Positions 11,816 to 24,001 of a stretch of DNA of 64,000 bases are shown here, in pieces. Numbering within the stretch: position 1 is the stretch's first letter; each line of letters begins with the position of its first letter. The stretch covers positions 682,001 to 746,000 of the forward strand of contig WIXG01000001.1 of assembly GCA_009869945.1 (NCBI GenBank), given 5' to 3'. This DNA is from Mesaphorura yosii (taxonomy: Eukaryota > Arthropoda > Collembola > Poduromorpha > Tullbergiidae). Made by a program: the position numbers and the translations under genes. The notes under the pieces are model-generated. The model was given only the letters and a program-made list of their open reading frames with translations. It had not been told where the DNA came from and did no database searches.

Positions 11816-12364
11816 TCAGTCTGTTACAAAATACTCCGATTCGAATTTGGCGAAGTCTTCATCTGTGAATACGGAGTCTGCCGTTTGACTCTGATTCCTC
11901 CGTTTTTTCGAGGACTTCCTAGATTTCTTTGGCAAACATTCGGAGGTAGGGGGGGAAACGTCCGGAGTAGCAAAAGGTTTTGACTCGGATTTCGGAACTT
12001 GCTTGGAACGAGAAGCGGATAGTGAATCCAAAGCCTTTAGGATTTTGAGATTTTGTTTCAGCAGTTTCTCTCCAGATAGCTGCTGCTTCTTTTTCTTGAG
12101 AAGTAATTTCTCTGTAAAAGAAAACAAAACAATTCATCATTAACATCATATGTAAATGTAATTTTTGTTTCCTTTCCAGCAGTTCGGAAAGGTACTCCGA
12201 CATGTTATCATTCGATTCCCTTTACTCAATTAAAATGGTGCCTTACCTTTCTTCCTATTCTTATTCCTAAGCTTAGCTGCAACTGTCGAGGCACCACCTA
12301 CGCCAATTACGCCTTCCTCCTGCGATGATAGTTCCAAGGCTTGCCGAACAATCGACGCAGACAT
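11816..12364 (-). CDS. RPS19BP1: RPS19-binding protein 1 / AROS
   Basis: Two exons (12247-12364 and 11816-12111, phase 1) give 137 aa, against 136 aa in human. Human AROS binds ribosomal protein S19, takes part in small-subunit processing in the nucleolus and was named for activating SIRT1. Recognition rests on the start MSASIVRQALELSSQEEG, the AAKLRNKNRKK segment, a basic middle with KLLKQNLKIL, a lysine/serine-rich tail and the C-terminal signature SVFTDEDFAKFESEYF, which closely parallels the human ending. The protein is highly basic, as expected for a nucleolar factor. The ATG lies 170 bp downstream of a small same-strand ORF (12534-12662). The similarity is short, but the conserved ends and matching length make the call fairly secure. 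Confidence 0.85.
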
Positions 12365-12533
12365 GCCACCGGTGGTTTCTCTACTCCTTAGAATTTGGGA
12401 TTCTTCGACGGGACTTCCTATTTGAGTTCCAAACTCATAGTCTTCGTGTAGGATTCGTAGGTATAAGCTAGCTCCAACTCCAGCTCAAGTATCAATCGTT
12501 TTTACCTTCGTTAGAGGCGTTATTAAACTGCTC

Positions 12534-12662
12534 CTATTTTAGTCGGTTCTGTGAAACTTCCTCCTTTGCCGTGGACTGTGGAGGTGGTGAACTCGTGTCG
12601 TAAGATTCAAGTTGCCGCTGTTCGCGAGGAGTAAATGTTGGCTGAGCTTTGTCCAATAACAT
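12534..12662 (-). CDS. Possible upstream ORF of AROS (42 aa)
   Basis: An ATG-initiated 42-aa frame (MLLDKAQPTFTPREQRQLES, then a proline/serine stretch) ends with TAG 170 bp upstream of the AROS start on the same strand. Its composition looks coding-like, but I know no family. If the AROS leader extends this far it would be a uORF; it could also be a small separate gene or noise. Confidence 0.25.
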   Translation of the reverse strand: MLLDKAQPTFTPREQRQLESYDTSSPPPQSTAKEEVSQNRLK

Positions 12663-13683
12663 ACACGTCAGCAGTAAGAAACATTCACATGCACCTTATA
12701 ATTTGTTATGATCGCTTTATTAGAATTTAGAATCACCTGCATTGCGGAATCGCATTAAATGCGTTCGAACCAAAGTGAATAAGGCTTTGTTGCTCCTGTC
12801 GTCTTAAGTAAGACCACAGTAGCAATAAAGTTTTTATTCGCGTATAACTTATAAACGGCAATTTTGATTTAGGTTTCTTATATTTGGTCTGTAGCCTCTT
12901 ATCCTCATTTCATTCAACATAGAACAATTAGGCGTCTACATGCGTTGGACTTGAATTCTGTCCGTCTAATGTGTCTAATCGCAGAGGATTCTATTTGCGT
13001 AGTTTAGTTCAATTTTTTATTTGCAGAGGAATGCCATTTAGAATTTCAACTAAAGTAAATTGATGTGCCTAAGGTAAAATTGCTGTAAAAAATGATGTTA
13101 GCCAAGAGCGATGACCGATTTCATTAATTTCAGCGCTGTAAAACGTGCGATTTATATTCATATGGAGGAGTTGATAAGTTTTAATTTTGCATGTCCACCC
13201 GCATTGAATTTCACTCATGTACAAGGTTCATGCATGCCAACCTTCCATATGGGGAACATGGCAGACTGATTTTAGTGCTTGAGGGTCCAAATATTCCGCA
13301 ATTCAACTCGTGAGGAATCCTAAGTATCAGATGGAACGGTAGAATTTTATAAATAGAACAAAATGCAAGAAATTGGTAATAAAAGTAACAATGAAAGCAG
13401 AGCGATGAGAACAGTCAACAATGACTATCCCGTTTTTTCCTGTTTCTGGACGCTCAATTCAGGTAAATTAAGACTACTGCTGCATACATTGTTGTGAGAA
13501 CGACAGGCAGACGAAGAGTGACAGTGACACATATTCGTTAATCAGTCTCTTCCTGCACACGCGTTCGTGGTTCGTCTAGACCTGGAGCTGGTGTCAAGTG
13601 CGAAAGTTTCGTTAACACACAACTATGCAGAGGGCTTGTCCGCTAAAATCTAGAATAAATTATCTATCATAGTCGCAATCAAA
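12663..13683. other. Intergenic region between AROS and serine protease
   Basis: About 1 kb between divergent genes. It must hold the promoters and 5' leaders of AROS (minus) and the protease (plus). I saw no coding exon, RNA gene or strong repeat in it. Confidence 0.5.
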
Positions 13684-15079
13684 ATGGATATAAAAATTAT
13701 TCAGTGGTTAATCACAGCGTGCATTCTTGTCATTGTGTTCGGAATTGGTGAGTTTGAAATTAGGTTACAAGTTCCAGAATCCAGATTGGTTGACTTGTTT
13801 TCTTCTTTTCTTTCAGAAAATTACATCGTGTTAGGATTTATGCCAAGACTTCCGCTGAGTTTAATGAAGGCAACCAAAGCAGGTGGCCGTGAAAGACAAA
13901 ATGAGATTGTATACAATTTTGTGAAGCCAGGCGATCGCGTCGTTGGAGGGTAAACCAAGACATGGTCATCTTACAAGTGTATCCATGATTTCTAATCAAG
14001 CCTTTGCTTTGCAGAAAACCAGCTTATCACGCAGAATTTCCTTATCAAGGATCTCTTCAGCGAATCGGATTTTTTGGAACGAGAATTCATTATTGTGGCG
14101 CTGCTGTTGTCAGCGATTACTGCCTTGTAACAGCCGCGCATTGTCTCGACGGGTAAAACTGATTGTTTTTAGCGCGTGTTCGTTCGTCTCACTCTGACTT
14201 TCGTAATTCTAGGCGTGACCCAAACGATATTGTCGTCCGACTCGGAACAAACTCCTTGAAAGCCAACTCCAATGCATCCGAACATGAAATCCTGCAGCTC
14301 GTGATGCATCCAAACTATCAAAGCTCAACAATTGAACACGACATCGGAGTTGTCAAACTGAAGAAACGGTTGAAGTTCAAGAAAAATATAAACGCTGTGC
14401 CGTTAATTGATTTCAAGGACGATTTGCCACCAGATGAGAGGTGCATCATTTCTGGTTGGGGCTCGACGAAGGAAGGAAATTCCATTTCCAAATCATTGAT
14501 GTACGCTGAGGTTCCAATAGTTAGCGACAAAGCGTGTAGAGAGCATTACGGCCAATCTGAGATTTTTGACTCCATGGTTTGTGCGGGATACACCACAGGA
14601 GGCACGGACTCTTGTCAAGGCAAGCTGCATTTTGGAAATTGTGTTTTGCAGTCTCATCTATTAACCTAAGCTTGCTGTGACTCCAGGTGACAGCGGAGGA
14701 CCACTCGTTTGCCAGGGTAAACTGTCTGGAGTCGTGAGTTGGGGGTAAGTTGATATTCAGGCCTGGCCCAGTGTATGTTGATGTGATGAATGGCTAAATT
14801 TTAAATCTTCACGTGATGACAGAATTGGGTGCGGACGTGAGAAGTATCCCGGAGTCTACACTGGTTTGTCCAATCTATCAAAGCGCTCTGATGAAATTTT
14901 TCCCTAAACCTTTCATAATTTCTGATGCAGAAGTTTCCTATTACACAAAATGGATCGCAGAGCAGGAGTGCTTCAAGTCGCCATCGGAAGTCACCCAGCC
15001 GAAACCAAGTTCAAGTGGAATCATGTACTATGTGACATACATCACTGATTTCTTGGGCTTCGGCTCTTATTTCAGATAA
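13684..15079 (+). CDS. Trypsin-like S1 serine protease
   Basis: Seven exons give 329 aa: 13684-13747, 13817-13949, 14015-14152, 14213-14619, 14687-14744, 14823-14863, 14931-15079. A signal peptide or signal anchor (about residues 1-21) and a 45-residue pro-segment precede the activation site GDR/VVGG. The catalytic triad is complete: TAAHC (His), EHDIGVVKL (Asp) and GDSGGP (Ser). The Asp six residues before the Ser (TDSCQGDSGGP) predicts cleavage after Arg/Lys. No clip domain is visible. After the usual end of the domain (KWIAEQECF) there is a 30-residue tail ending in a hydrophobic, aromatic stretch. Intron 4 starts with GC (CAAG/GCAAGC at 14619/14620), the only way to join the two halves of GDSGGP. 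The substrate is unknown. The stop lies 43 bp from the stop of the opposing GPCR gene. Confidence 0.93.
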
Positions 15080-15121
15080 TATAATGGCAAAATTTCGCGT
15101 TTTAGTCCTACCTGATCGCGG

Positions 15122-15127
15122 TTTATT
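15122..15127 (-). terminator. Poly(A) signal overlapping GPCR stop
   Basis: AATAAA on the minus strand contains the GPCR stop codon (TAA at 15123-15125). If used, the GPCR mRNA would have a very short 3' UTR ending at or inside the 3' end of the protease gene. Confidence 0.4.
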
Positions 15128-16685
15128 TTCCAACTAGAATTGGCTTAACTGTAATTATCGTGTTGTTATTAATTGGCATTGTGAGTAAATGCTTGTTGGC
15201 CTTGGCCCATCTTTTCCGTTTACCACTATTGCACAGATTCCTAGAAAGCAAGCGTCTTAATTCATCGTCCAGCAGAAAATGAATCACTGGCGAAAAGCAC
15301 CCTTGTACTTGAAGAATCCAGTAAACACTGTTCGACAAGTCTCGTGGGAATATCGACGTTACGAAAGCACCAATCTGCAACAAAAAATACAACGTAAAAT
15401 TGTCTCCACTTGAATAATTTAATATGGTACAATGGAGGGTAAAGTACTAACACCAAAATACGCGTAATAAATTGTTCTTGACAGGGTAAACAACGCGAGG
15501 AGTGACAGGGCTAATGGAAGCTCTTTCTTGGCATGTCTTTGGCATTTTAATATGTGATTGGTTTCGAAAATGACGTGCAGACTCCAGTCACGAGTTAAGC
15601 GCAGCGGAGGTATTCCACCACCACCAACATCATCCCATCCCTTCTTGGCATCATTTGGCTTGCGGACCGCGTAAAATAACCTGTCGTGCGCTTCCCATCG
15701 AAGTACGACATTCGAGTACGCTCCAGACACGATGCAAATGATTAATGGCACGTAGTATCCAACGATTGCGATGTACAGCGTCTGAAACAAGAAGTGCAAG
15801 GATCCAGTCTACCCTTTGAGTGGTTTTCATTACGGATTTACGGACGTACATAGTAATGGTTGATATGGATACTGAATCCGCACGAGCCGTGAACGGAGTT
15901 GATGAAGTAATTGTTCACGAAGGCCGGAATCCATATAAAAACTGCGATGACCCAGCCGAAAAAGATGAGGAGCTGATGCCGGCCTTGAGAGATGTTCTTG
16001 TATTCAATGGGACGTCGCACCATCCAAAAGTAATTCAGCCTACAACGACTAGTCCTTATGAAAAGATGGGTCTATTTCAGGGGTGACTTACTTACAAAAG
16101 AAACATGAAACCAATCGCCGACCCAATGATTAGCGTGTAGTCCACAAAGATCCATACGTGACACCACCTGCTCGCCAACAGAAAATCGCCGTACACCAGA
16201 CCGGAGCCCATAACGGGGAGGGTCAGGCATCCGTCCAGCACGTCGATTGCTGTGACATTGATGTAGTAGAAGTCTGTGGCGCGGCGTTCGTGCTCGGGCT
16301 TCGTGAGGATCCCGTAAATTGCAAGAGAGTTCGCGACGAAAACCCACACGGCTACAATACAGAGGGCAACAAGAAGTAAGATGGAGCTCCAAGTGAGCTC
16401 TCGAGGCCTCAGTTGACTTTCAGAAGTTAATCTCGAATTCTCTTGAGTGAAATTAAACAAATGCGATTCGGTCTTTGACTCAAGCGGCCCAATTACAGGT
16501 CCAAATTGCTCGTGAAACAAATCCATAATGGCTCCAGATAACAAGTGATGGCAACTGGCGGATTTTGAAGCATGGCAGAGGAGCGCATTCTGAATAATTA
16601 TATTGAAATGCAAAAGACTGTATAATGACAAAAGAGCCAAAAGACAGGTGACTGGGTTGCGTGCAAGCATGATATAAAATGTCAT
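15123..16685 (-). CDS. Atypical class A (rhodopsin-like) orphan GPCR
   Basis: Four exons (16096-16685, 15850-16039, 15452-15781, 15123-15374) give up to 453 aa. The first ATG adds a signal-peptide-like stretch; a second good start is at 16526 (MDLFHEQFG). The N terminus carries an N-glycosylation site (NFTQ). TM1 has the usual Asn (VANSLAIYGI), TM2 the sodium-site Asp (NVTAIDVLDG), TM3 the conserved Cys (SRWCHVW), TM4 a Trp (FFGWVIAVFIWIPAF), ECL2 a partner Cys (HGSCGF), and helix 8 DDELRRLL follows TM7. The motifs needed for classical G-protein activation are changed: DRY at the end of TM3 reads NYF, TM6 has no CWxP (LSLLALFTLSRTIYY), and NPxxY reads SPVIH. The overall look is amine/muscarinic-like, but I cannot name the receptor. 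It might be a decoy, scaffold or constitutively inactive receptor. The exon 1/2 acceptor was chosen as TGTAG at 16040; an alternative AAG shortly upstream inserts six residues and still gives no DRY. Confidence 0.85.
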
Positions 16686-18718
16686 AATTCACAATCATAA
16701 AGAAAGTCAGGTAAATAAATAGATATGGACATTTTTAAGATTAACGTCGGTCTCAACCTGACAGGCGATGCAGAACCGCAAAGGCATTAGAAAATGGTAG
16801 GGCGTCCTACACAAAAAATTGGATGTTCCAAGACCGCCAGTGAGAAGGACAAGGTGAATTTTGTTTCGATTTTTGACGTTTCACGAGATGAAGTAAACGG
16901 CACCAGCGAGAAGCTCACGGAATAGCAGTAATCATGCATTTTTGAATTTACGAGGATGCATTTACGCAGATTTAATTAAGATAATGTTGAATCTTGAAGG
17001 ATTCCTGTTATCACATTTCATGGATGGATAATTTGAAGTTATATGAAGGCAGACAGGCAGGGCAAAGTAGGCCAAAACTTTCCAGAAACTTTTGAAGCGG
17101 AGGAGCTGGAACATATTTGGAAAAACAAGTGAACACCCAACATTCATAAGTTGCAAATTTTGTCTTATATTGCCACTCTGCTCCTTCAGCGGCGCCTTTA
17201 CCTTGCTCCTGCAGTAAAAACTCTTATGCTGTGTACTTTGCGCAAACAACTTGACCAGGAAAGGTCATTTTCTAATACCTCCAGCCCTCCACGGCATAAT
17301 GAATGATTGAACATGACAGATGTGACAATTCACGACATCCATCAAGTTATGCACGTGAACCTTACCATGCTCGTTCCCACGAAATGCACTTAACAAATAC
17401 AATAAACGTCAGTCGGTGCCCTGTGCGTTGCCGTTGTGGTTGAAACCAGTACATGAAGAGAAGTGAGAAAGAACACACACGATGCAACGTCGTGAACTCA
17501 AATTATGCTGATTCTTTTCGCTTTTGTCTTAATTTCATTCTTCCTACGACTGTCATTAGATTCTCTGCAAGGTTAATGCCGACCAAAACGGCACCCGACG
17601 ACATTTCTCCGCCCGTGCCTGGTACTAAAACTAAAACTGGCACAATTTTATGATGATTGCAGTCTCAACAGAAAAAGACTCGCATTACCGGAGAAAAGAA
17701 GAGCAGCCAGCAGTGCTGGGTACAAGTCCCATTACATTATGCGACATCATTAAATGCATTGTTACACGTACGCGTTCTGTGATCGCATGCATTAAGCATT
17801 AAGCCTGGAAGGAAATTCATTGGTCGTGTTTATAATAATAACCCGACACGGACACTTTATTACATTACAAACACATTTGACTTTCTCTGCATAGAGAGAA
17901 AGAAGAGGAAAGCCCAATTTCCAGCAGCGCCAGCGAGCAATGTAATGCAATAATGCGTCGTAGTAGTAATGATTCACCATAAAAATGGCAAATGGGCGAA
18001 GAGATGCATTTAACAACCTACTTTCACGATAAAGACAATGTACGAATGCGAATGCGGAGCGAACACGAGCTCGCTGCGTGGAAAATGAAATGTGAGACAA
18101 GGCCAAGGCACCGTGTGAAAGTGAACGAATCTTTCGGCAATAACTTCTACGTTTAAAACACCAACGGAATATCAATAATATCATTCCCTATTCCTGAGTC
18201 GTCGTGCAAAAATAAATTTCGTCATTTGAATGCATGATCGTCTGTCACGGATGGTTTTCCTCATTTTCTCACACGAGTAATATTAATTTTAGTATCACGC
18301 TTCAGCGCTACGCTTCATTTCGCATAGGCGGAGGGCATTTTGCATTTTACTGCCTCAAATTCATTTTCTGGTTGTTTATGCCCTAAACGTTTCGGAATTC
18401 TTATCGAAAGAGGCCAGTGATGCCGGTGAAGTCACAGGGTCGTGGTTGTATGAATTTAAATTCACATAAAATTCTGTAAATTGTAGCCTGAGTTTCAATT
18501 TACTGTAGCTGAGTCAATACGGCGAGGTGTCCAAGTTGTTAACATTCAGTAATGAGACTTCGGTTCATCAATTTTTGGATTCTCAGGCCATTGCACTCAA
18601 AACGAATCTAGACAGGACTAAAATACAGATACGCATCTCAGTTCACTGCTCTTCGGAGTGTATGCTCAGACTGGTGTCAGACTGAGATCGCCTCTTTTGG
18701 GTTAAAGGATCGTGTTCA
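16686..18718. other. Gene-poor region upstream of the GPCR
   Basis: No supported exon on either strand. It includes a 130-codon open frame at 17792-18184 (-) without family features or splice context. GPCR promoter elements must lie at its left end. Confidence 0.45.
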
Positions 18719-18967
18719 TTAAGGGGTGGCTTGGGCCATAATTTTTTTTTGCAATTGGTAGGCCTTAGTGTCTAGAATAAAGTCCAGTCCAGCCCGGGAT
18801 CAAATTCAGCATTGTGCCTGGGGAAAAGGTCGCTCCAAGGTTTGACTCCGAATTTTCCACTTTTCCTGTGCCATATTTCAGGAACCTATGGTACCTCGTA
18901 TTGTAGCCCTAATATGAAACAGGCCTACCAATAGCAAAAAAAAATTGTGCCCAAACCCACCCCTTAA
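18719..18967. mobile_element. MITE with TTAA target duplication (piggyBac-type)
   Basis: A 241-bp segment is bounded by TTAA at 18719-18722 and 18964-18967. Its ends are imperfect terminal inverted repeats of about 42 bp (18723-18766 and 18920-18963), beginning GGGGTGG and containing a poly-T run followed by ATTGGTAGGCC. It has no coding capacity. TTAA duplications and GGG/CCC termini are typical of piggyBac-superfamily elements, so this is probably a non-autonomous derivative. The family assignment is inferred from the termini only. Confidence 0.75.
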
Positions 18968-21900
18968 TGGAAGGGATCCTTTCCAGTTAATCCGACGAAA
19001 GAATGTAACGAGATTAGAAGGGCCATTGATAGCCTAGGTAATCCTTCGAGGCAGCTGCTTGCGCTTTCGCCGGGCTTCGTTATCCTTAAAACTTTACGAA
19101 GTGTACTATAGTAATTCATTGAACCCTTCTTAAATCTTACGAAAGAATTGTCGACGACTTTCATAACATAATTTACTTTAATGCAAATTTTCTGTGGTGC
19201 AAGTTTATAGTACGCAGTGACGTAGTAGCCTCAATTCGCGAGAATAATTCGACGAATGTACCTGGATGACAGCAGTGTATGAGCGCGTCGGACTCGCGTG
19301 CGAAAGTAAATGACACTTTTTAGTGGCTGAATTCGATTCGCCTGGAACGAGCCCGCTCTCTGGAGTAGAAAATTGTTTCCATTCCTCAACTTATCTCGAT
19401 TCCACTTCGTGTCCGTCGTAGTAAAGAGGAAATACCAGCACCAGTCTCCAATTCTAGGCACAAAAAGAACTTGTGCCTACACAGTACGGTGACGACTGTA
19501 GTCTAAATTGAGTTTGTATTTGAACGATGACCACTGTTCTATTTGTAGACACTCTATTTGCAACCAACTCTCTTTCAGTGTCCAATTTTATTGCGGAAGG
19601 CGACCAAACCTAGTCAGCCGTGCGTGGTAGTAAAAGGTAATGTTCGTCTTCCGCTCCCGTAATTCCACTCTTGATTTCATGCGTCCTTTCTCTTTTACCA
19701 GAAAAGATGATGATTGAACCACTCGCTCAAATTTTTATTGACTTCATAATATTTTTATAGCACGCGTACTACGGAGACATTTTTGCTCTGGGCTCCGGAG
19801 CTTGGCAGGCAAATTACTCTAAATGAGACGTCGAGCTTCCATTAGCGCAAAGATTAATTAGAACAGAACTAGAATTTTGAGGCGGATGCCTGGTTGTGGG
19901 CTGCCACAGCTTCAGTTCAAACCTCAACCTCGCATTCAGACCCGAAACGTCACATGTTGTTTCAAACACAGTCAGTATATTGAAATTTGTCTATTTCATT
20001 GTTATTGCCATATAAGGCACGGGACGCACCGACGCACCGCTCGCGTTCGGCGTCTCCGTTTCATGACCTTAGCCAGCCGCAGTCACGCGCATTCAACCGT
20101 GATATTATTTTCCCAATGCGAACTGCGTACCATGAATTGACTTTACTATTTCTAAATTTACGCAGGTTGCGAATGAAAGGAGTCAAGTCAAGTCAAGTCA
20201 GAGTCAACTCAATATCAACACCTCCTGCCTTTTTGTGCCTCGCATTCCAGATCTACAAAAGAAAGCAGGAATACAAAATACAAAGATATTGGATCCTGGC
20301 TAAGAGAGTCTGGAAAGACTTCGAAAAACTTTGTTGTTGTGAGCCGTGAACCTCAAAATAAAAAGTTCTCTTCCTGTTTCGTAAACACACACACACACGC
20401 ATAAGGGCACGCTCTGAATTCCAATTCCAGGTTGAATTATGTTCTCTCTTGTGCCCGTGACAGAGAGGAAGAACTGGACCAGTGGACAGTTCGCGTTCTG
20501 CAAAGGGCACGTGGATGCTAAGTGCAGTGGATTGTTGACCCACTCATGCACAGATTCAGTTCTATCTTATGTCGAATCACAGATTCCTGTACTCTGTACA
20601 TTGCATTTTCAGTTGAACTAATAGAGCTTTGCGTGTGTAATGACGTACGAAGCACGGTCAGCCTCATCCGTGCGCAGTAGCTCTATGTGGGAATGTGCAT
20701 CGTCCTGTGGTTGCTGTTTGTTGTGTCTTATTATTGTCGAGAGAATGGGAATGAGGAATGAAATGTCACCCTTGGAGTGGATGCTGGGGAGCTTGCTCTT
20801 GAGTACATCTGATCAATAATTTATCAGTCACTTACAGGCGCTTCTGTACAGTACTTTAGAAGAGATGATGTAATTTTCAATATCATTCGTGGGCTTTAAT
20901 AATCTGGTTTATTAGCTTGCAAGTCTCGTTTTAATGTCATAATTGCTTTAAGTTAAATTGTGTTAGTCTTACTTCGCTAATTTACCAAACCCCTTTTCTA
21001 CAAATAACTCACCGGCTTCTAGATGCAAAATCAGCGCAATAACCTTATTGTCTATTTCACACATAGTTAAAATTAATTGACACTCACAGTCTCAGCAGAT
21101 ACAAAAATCGAAATGAGAGGCCCTTACACGGCCATTTCCAACACCTCTCCCATTCCTCATGTTTTCTGATGTTCTAACCGATACAGTCATCTTGCCCAGT
21201 TCCAAAAATGATTCTCCGAAAACAACGGTACACTCCAATTTTGATACTGTTGTGCTTCTACTGAAATGAATGCTGAAACTGTTAAGACTCGTAGATTTTA
21301 TTACTTTCTCTGAATCATCAAAAGCACTGGCATTAATAACGTAATGGGTCGAATGTGACTGTGACTCTTCCATTTCATTTTTCTACAAACTATAAGTTGG
21401 CTGCGACTGAAAATAATAGCCTGGACTTAACTCTCAAGTTGCGAGTTGACTCTCGACAACTTTATCAGTGTCACTCTGACAAGACAGTACCAAAGGAAAT
21501 TACGTATCCTATTTCTGTTGCCGTATCCTTCACGCAGACAAGACAAAGAGCCACTTTCCTCGACGACTGACACTGGCTTGCGGACTGCGGGTAATCAGAT
21601 GGCCAGATCAGATTCTTTAGGCTAGGACTGGCGTGGAATTTGGTTAGTAGCTTGACGCATCCATCAAAAGCGCGAGGAATGCAGAGTGGATGTGCCCGAA
21701 TGGGAAATGAAAGTGGATTTATCTAATAATATTCACTTGTCAGCACAATCATCATCATCACGTCACTCAAGGAGGGCAATGACACATGACACTGCTACAA
21801 GCTGCAGGCACACATTTGTGGAGTGTGGAATCTTGTACAACGACGACCGACGGCCACGGCTTCAAGAATGTGAATGTGTCACGTTGAATACGCGATTTGA

Positions 21901-24001
21901 CTGGAAAGAAACAGTGCAAATGCAACAATAATGGTATTCCAGGCTCGATGGCAGTGCTTTGCTTGGATCAAGTGGAATGTAAATTGGGGTACCTAACGCG
22001 TTTGAACAAGTGTGACAGGTTTATATAAATTATGCTAATACAGTAACAGTGATCCTCAATGCAGTTTTCGTACTATTACATAATAGCATCACGGTCACAT
22101 CTTCGTGCGTGGGAGAAAATAGATCTTTCTCACCGCCAGGAGAGAAGGGACATGAAATGAAATGCCTTGTCACTTCCCATTACTGACATCAATTGCACAA
22201 TCACCGCCAAGCCACCGCTGCCGCGCACCGCCCTCAAATCTCGTCGTGTGCCTGGTAATTTTATTTGAACCCAGCAGAACTCACCACCGCCGCAGAATGT
22301 CATTCTGTACTGCGGCGAAAACGATTCTGGTATCGTATTCTGGGTATGAGGCATCACAATAGAATCCTTCATGCAAACTTTATGAGCAAATACGAGCCGA
22401 GGAGTGACTGGAAAGAATTCTAAGAAGGTACAAAAGATGCGCCGAAAAACTTATAACAGACAAAAAAATATTTCTAGAACGAACCCTGAATTTCTTTAGC
22501 ACAAAATGTCAAGCAGAATAAATCGGCAACGGAACAGAAAATCTGTCACCAAGAATTCCAGAGCTTCAAAGGAGCTTTAATCGTGTAAAGAACCGCGGCA
22601 AGTTGAACGGTGGATTTCTTCGGTGTGAAAGTGAATCTCATGAATCCACTTTTGTGAGAACGTCAAATCTGAAACGTGCCACAGAGTTCTGGAAAAGTGA
22701 AGGAATGCAAGTGCGCCGAGTGATTGTCCAGCTCATGTAAGTTTTATGAAAAAGTCTCTGCTGTCAGGCCTCCCAGGCGAAGAAAAAACGACGAAGACGT
22801 GGACTTCGCAGCGCTGATGGTTTTCCTTTCACTCACGCTCTTTGTGCATTATGCTTCATGATGACTTCACTAAAGCGTGACCTCCGTGCTTGCCGACTGT
22901 CTGTGCTTTTGCTCTTGCTTTTCATCTTCTGTCGTAAGAAACTTCCTTCCGCAACACAACGCAACCGTGTCCGTCGGAAAGGAGGTAATGACAATGACAA
23001 CTCAAGTTGACGTATTATATCGCTGTATGATTTATGTCCTCGTGTAGACGAGGCGGTTGAAGAAGAAGGCAAGAAAGTTGATGATGATGCCTGCCATGAT
23101 ATGGAATATGAGGCTGGGTTTGGGTGCCAGATGAGAAAAATTAGACGACGACGGCTCGAGAAAGTCACAAAGTGGAGAACACGGACGTAAAAAGAGAAAT
23201 GAAGTTTACCTCAAAGTGAAAGCGGGTATAAAAAATAGGTTGAGTTGTAAAAAGGCAGTAGCTGGGTGCGTTCGTCGTACGTGCACAAGAGAATGGAAAA
23301 GTCTCACTTGTTATTTTGTTCTGACATTTATTGACCATTTCCTTCTTGAGAGTTTAAAAATCTGAAGGCGAGATGTACTGGCTGGCGGTGACAATGCTAG
23401 TGGTGGCCGAGGCCAAGAGGACGGTTCGACATAAACCAGCCAAAAACGGAGCCGAAAATATGTTTCTTCTTTATTTCTTCTGGTCCACCTTCTGCACTCT
23501 GTCTGCTCCGTGTTCATGTTGAGCCGGGAAGCTGTACATTTACTGTATCTAATAAAATACAGCTTGACTGCCTGCAGAAAGTGAGCCCTGTTTTGAGAAC
23601 GGTCCGGAAAGAAACTTTATATTTTATCTAATTAAGAATTATTGCAGAAATAACTTTCGGGAATATTAAGACCGTGATTCTGGATGTAACACAGGGCTCT
23701 CTACCCTCCAGATTTATTCAGGGGCTTCACCACCTTCCGTGCCGTTGCCATCAATGGGCCAAAGTTCAGCATCGAGAATGAGAGTAAAAGCAAAGTGCGT
23801 GATTAACAGAGCGGAGATAGAAATAGAACCCTCGACCTTTATTACGCATTTCTATAACCTATCCTTAACATGTGTAATAGTTACAAATTAAATTACAATA
23901 AATTAATACGTATATTTGGTAACCGAATTCCACACTTTTGCAGGACATTTACACACGAACACTTTCACACAACAGATTAACATTTGCAATGATGAAGTTA
24001 A
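18968..24001. other. Gene-poor region 3' of the dpr gene
   Basis: About 5 kb with no convincing exon, tRNA or rRNA. It contains short tandem repeats and many short chance ORFs. The right end should include the dpr 3' UTR: AATAAA on the minus strand at 23838-23843 is a candidate signal about 160 bp past the dpr stop. Confidence 0.45.
20181..20200. repeat. Pentamer tandem repeat
   Basis: Four head-to-tail copies of AGTCA lie at 20181-20200, continued imperfectly by GAGTCA. A short low-complexity tract with no evident role. Confidence 0.7.

Noticed and set aside
11649..11888. Plus-strand ORF over the AROS 3' end
   Set aside because: Antisense shadow of AROS and the small membrane ORF.
17792..18184. 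130-codon ORF on the minus strand
   Set aside because: Low-information sequence without family features; likely chance.
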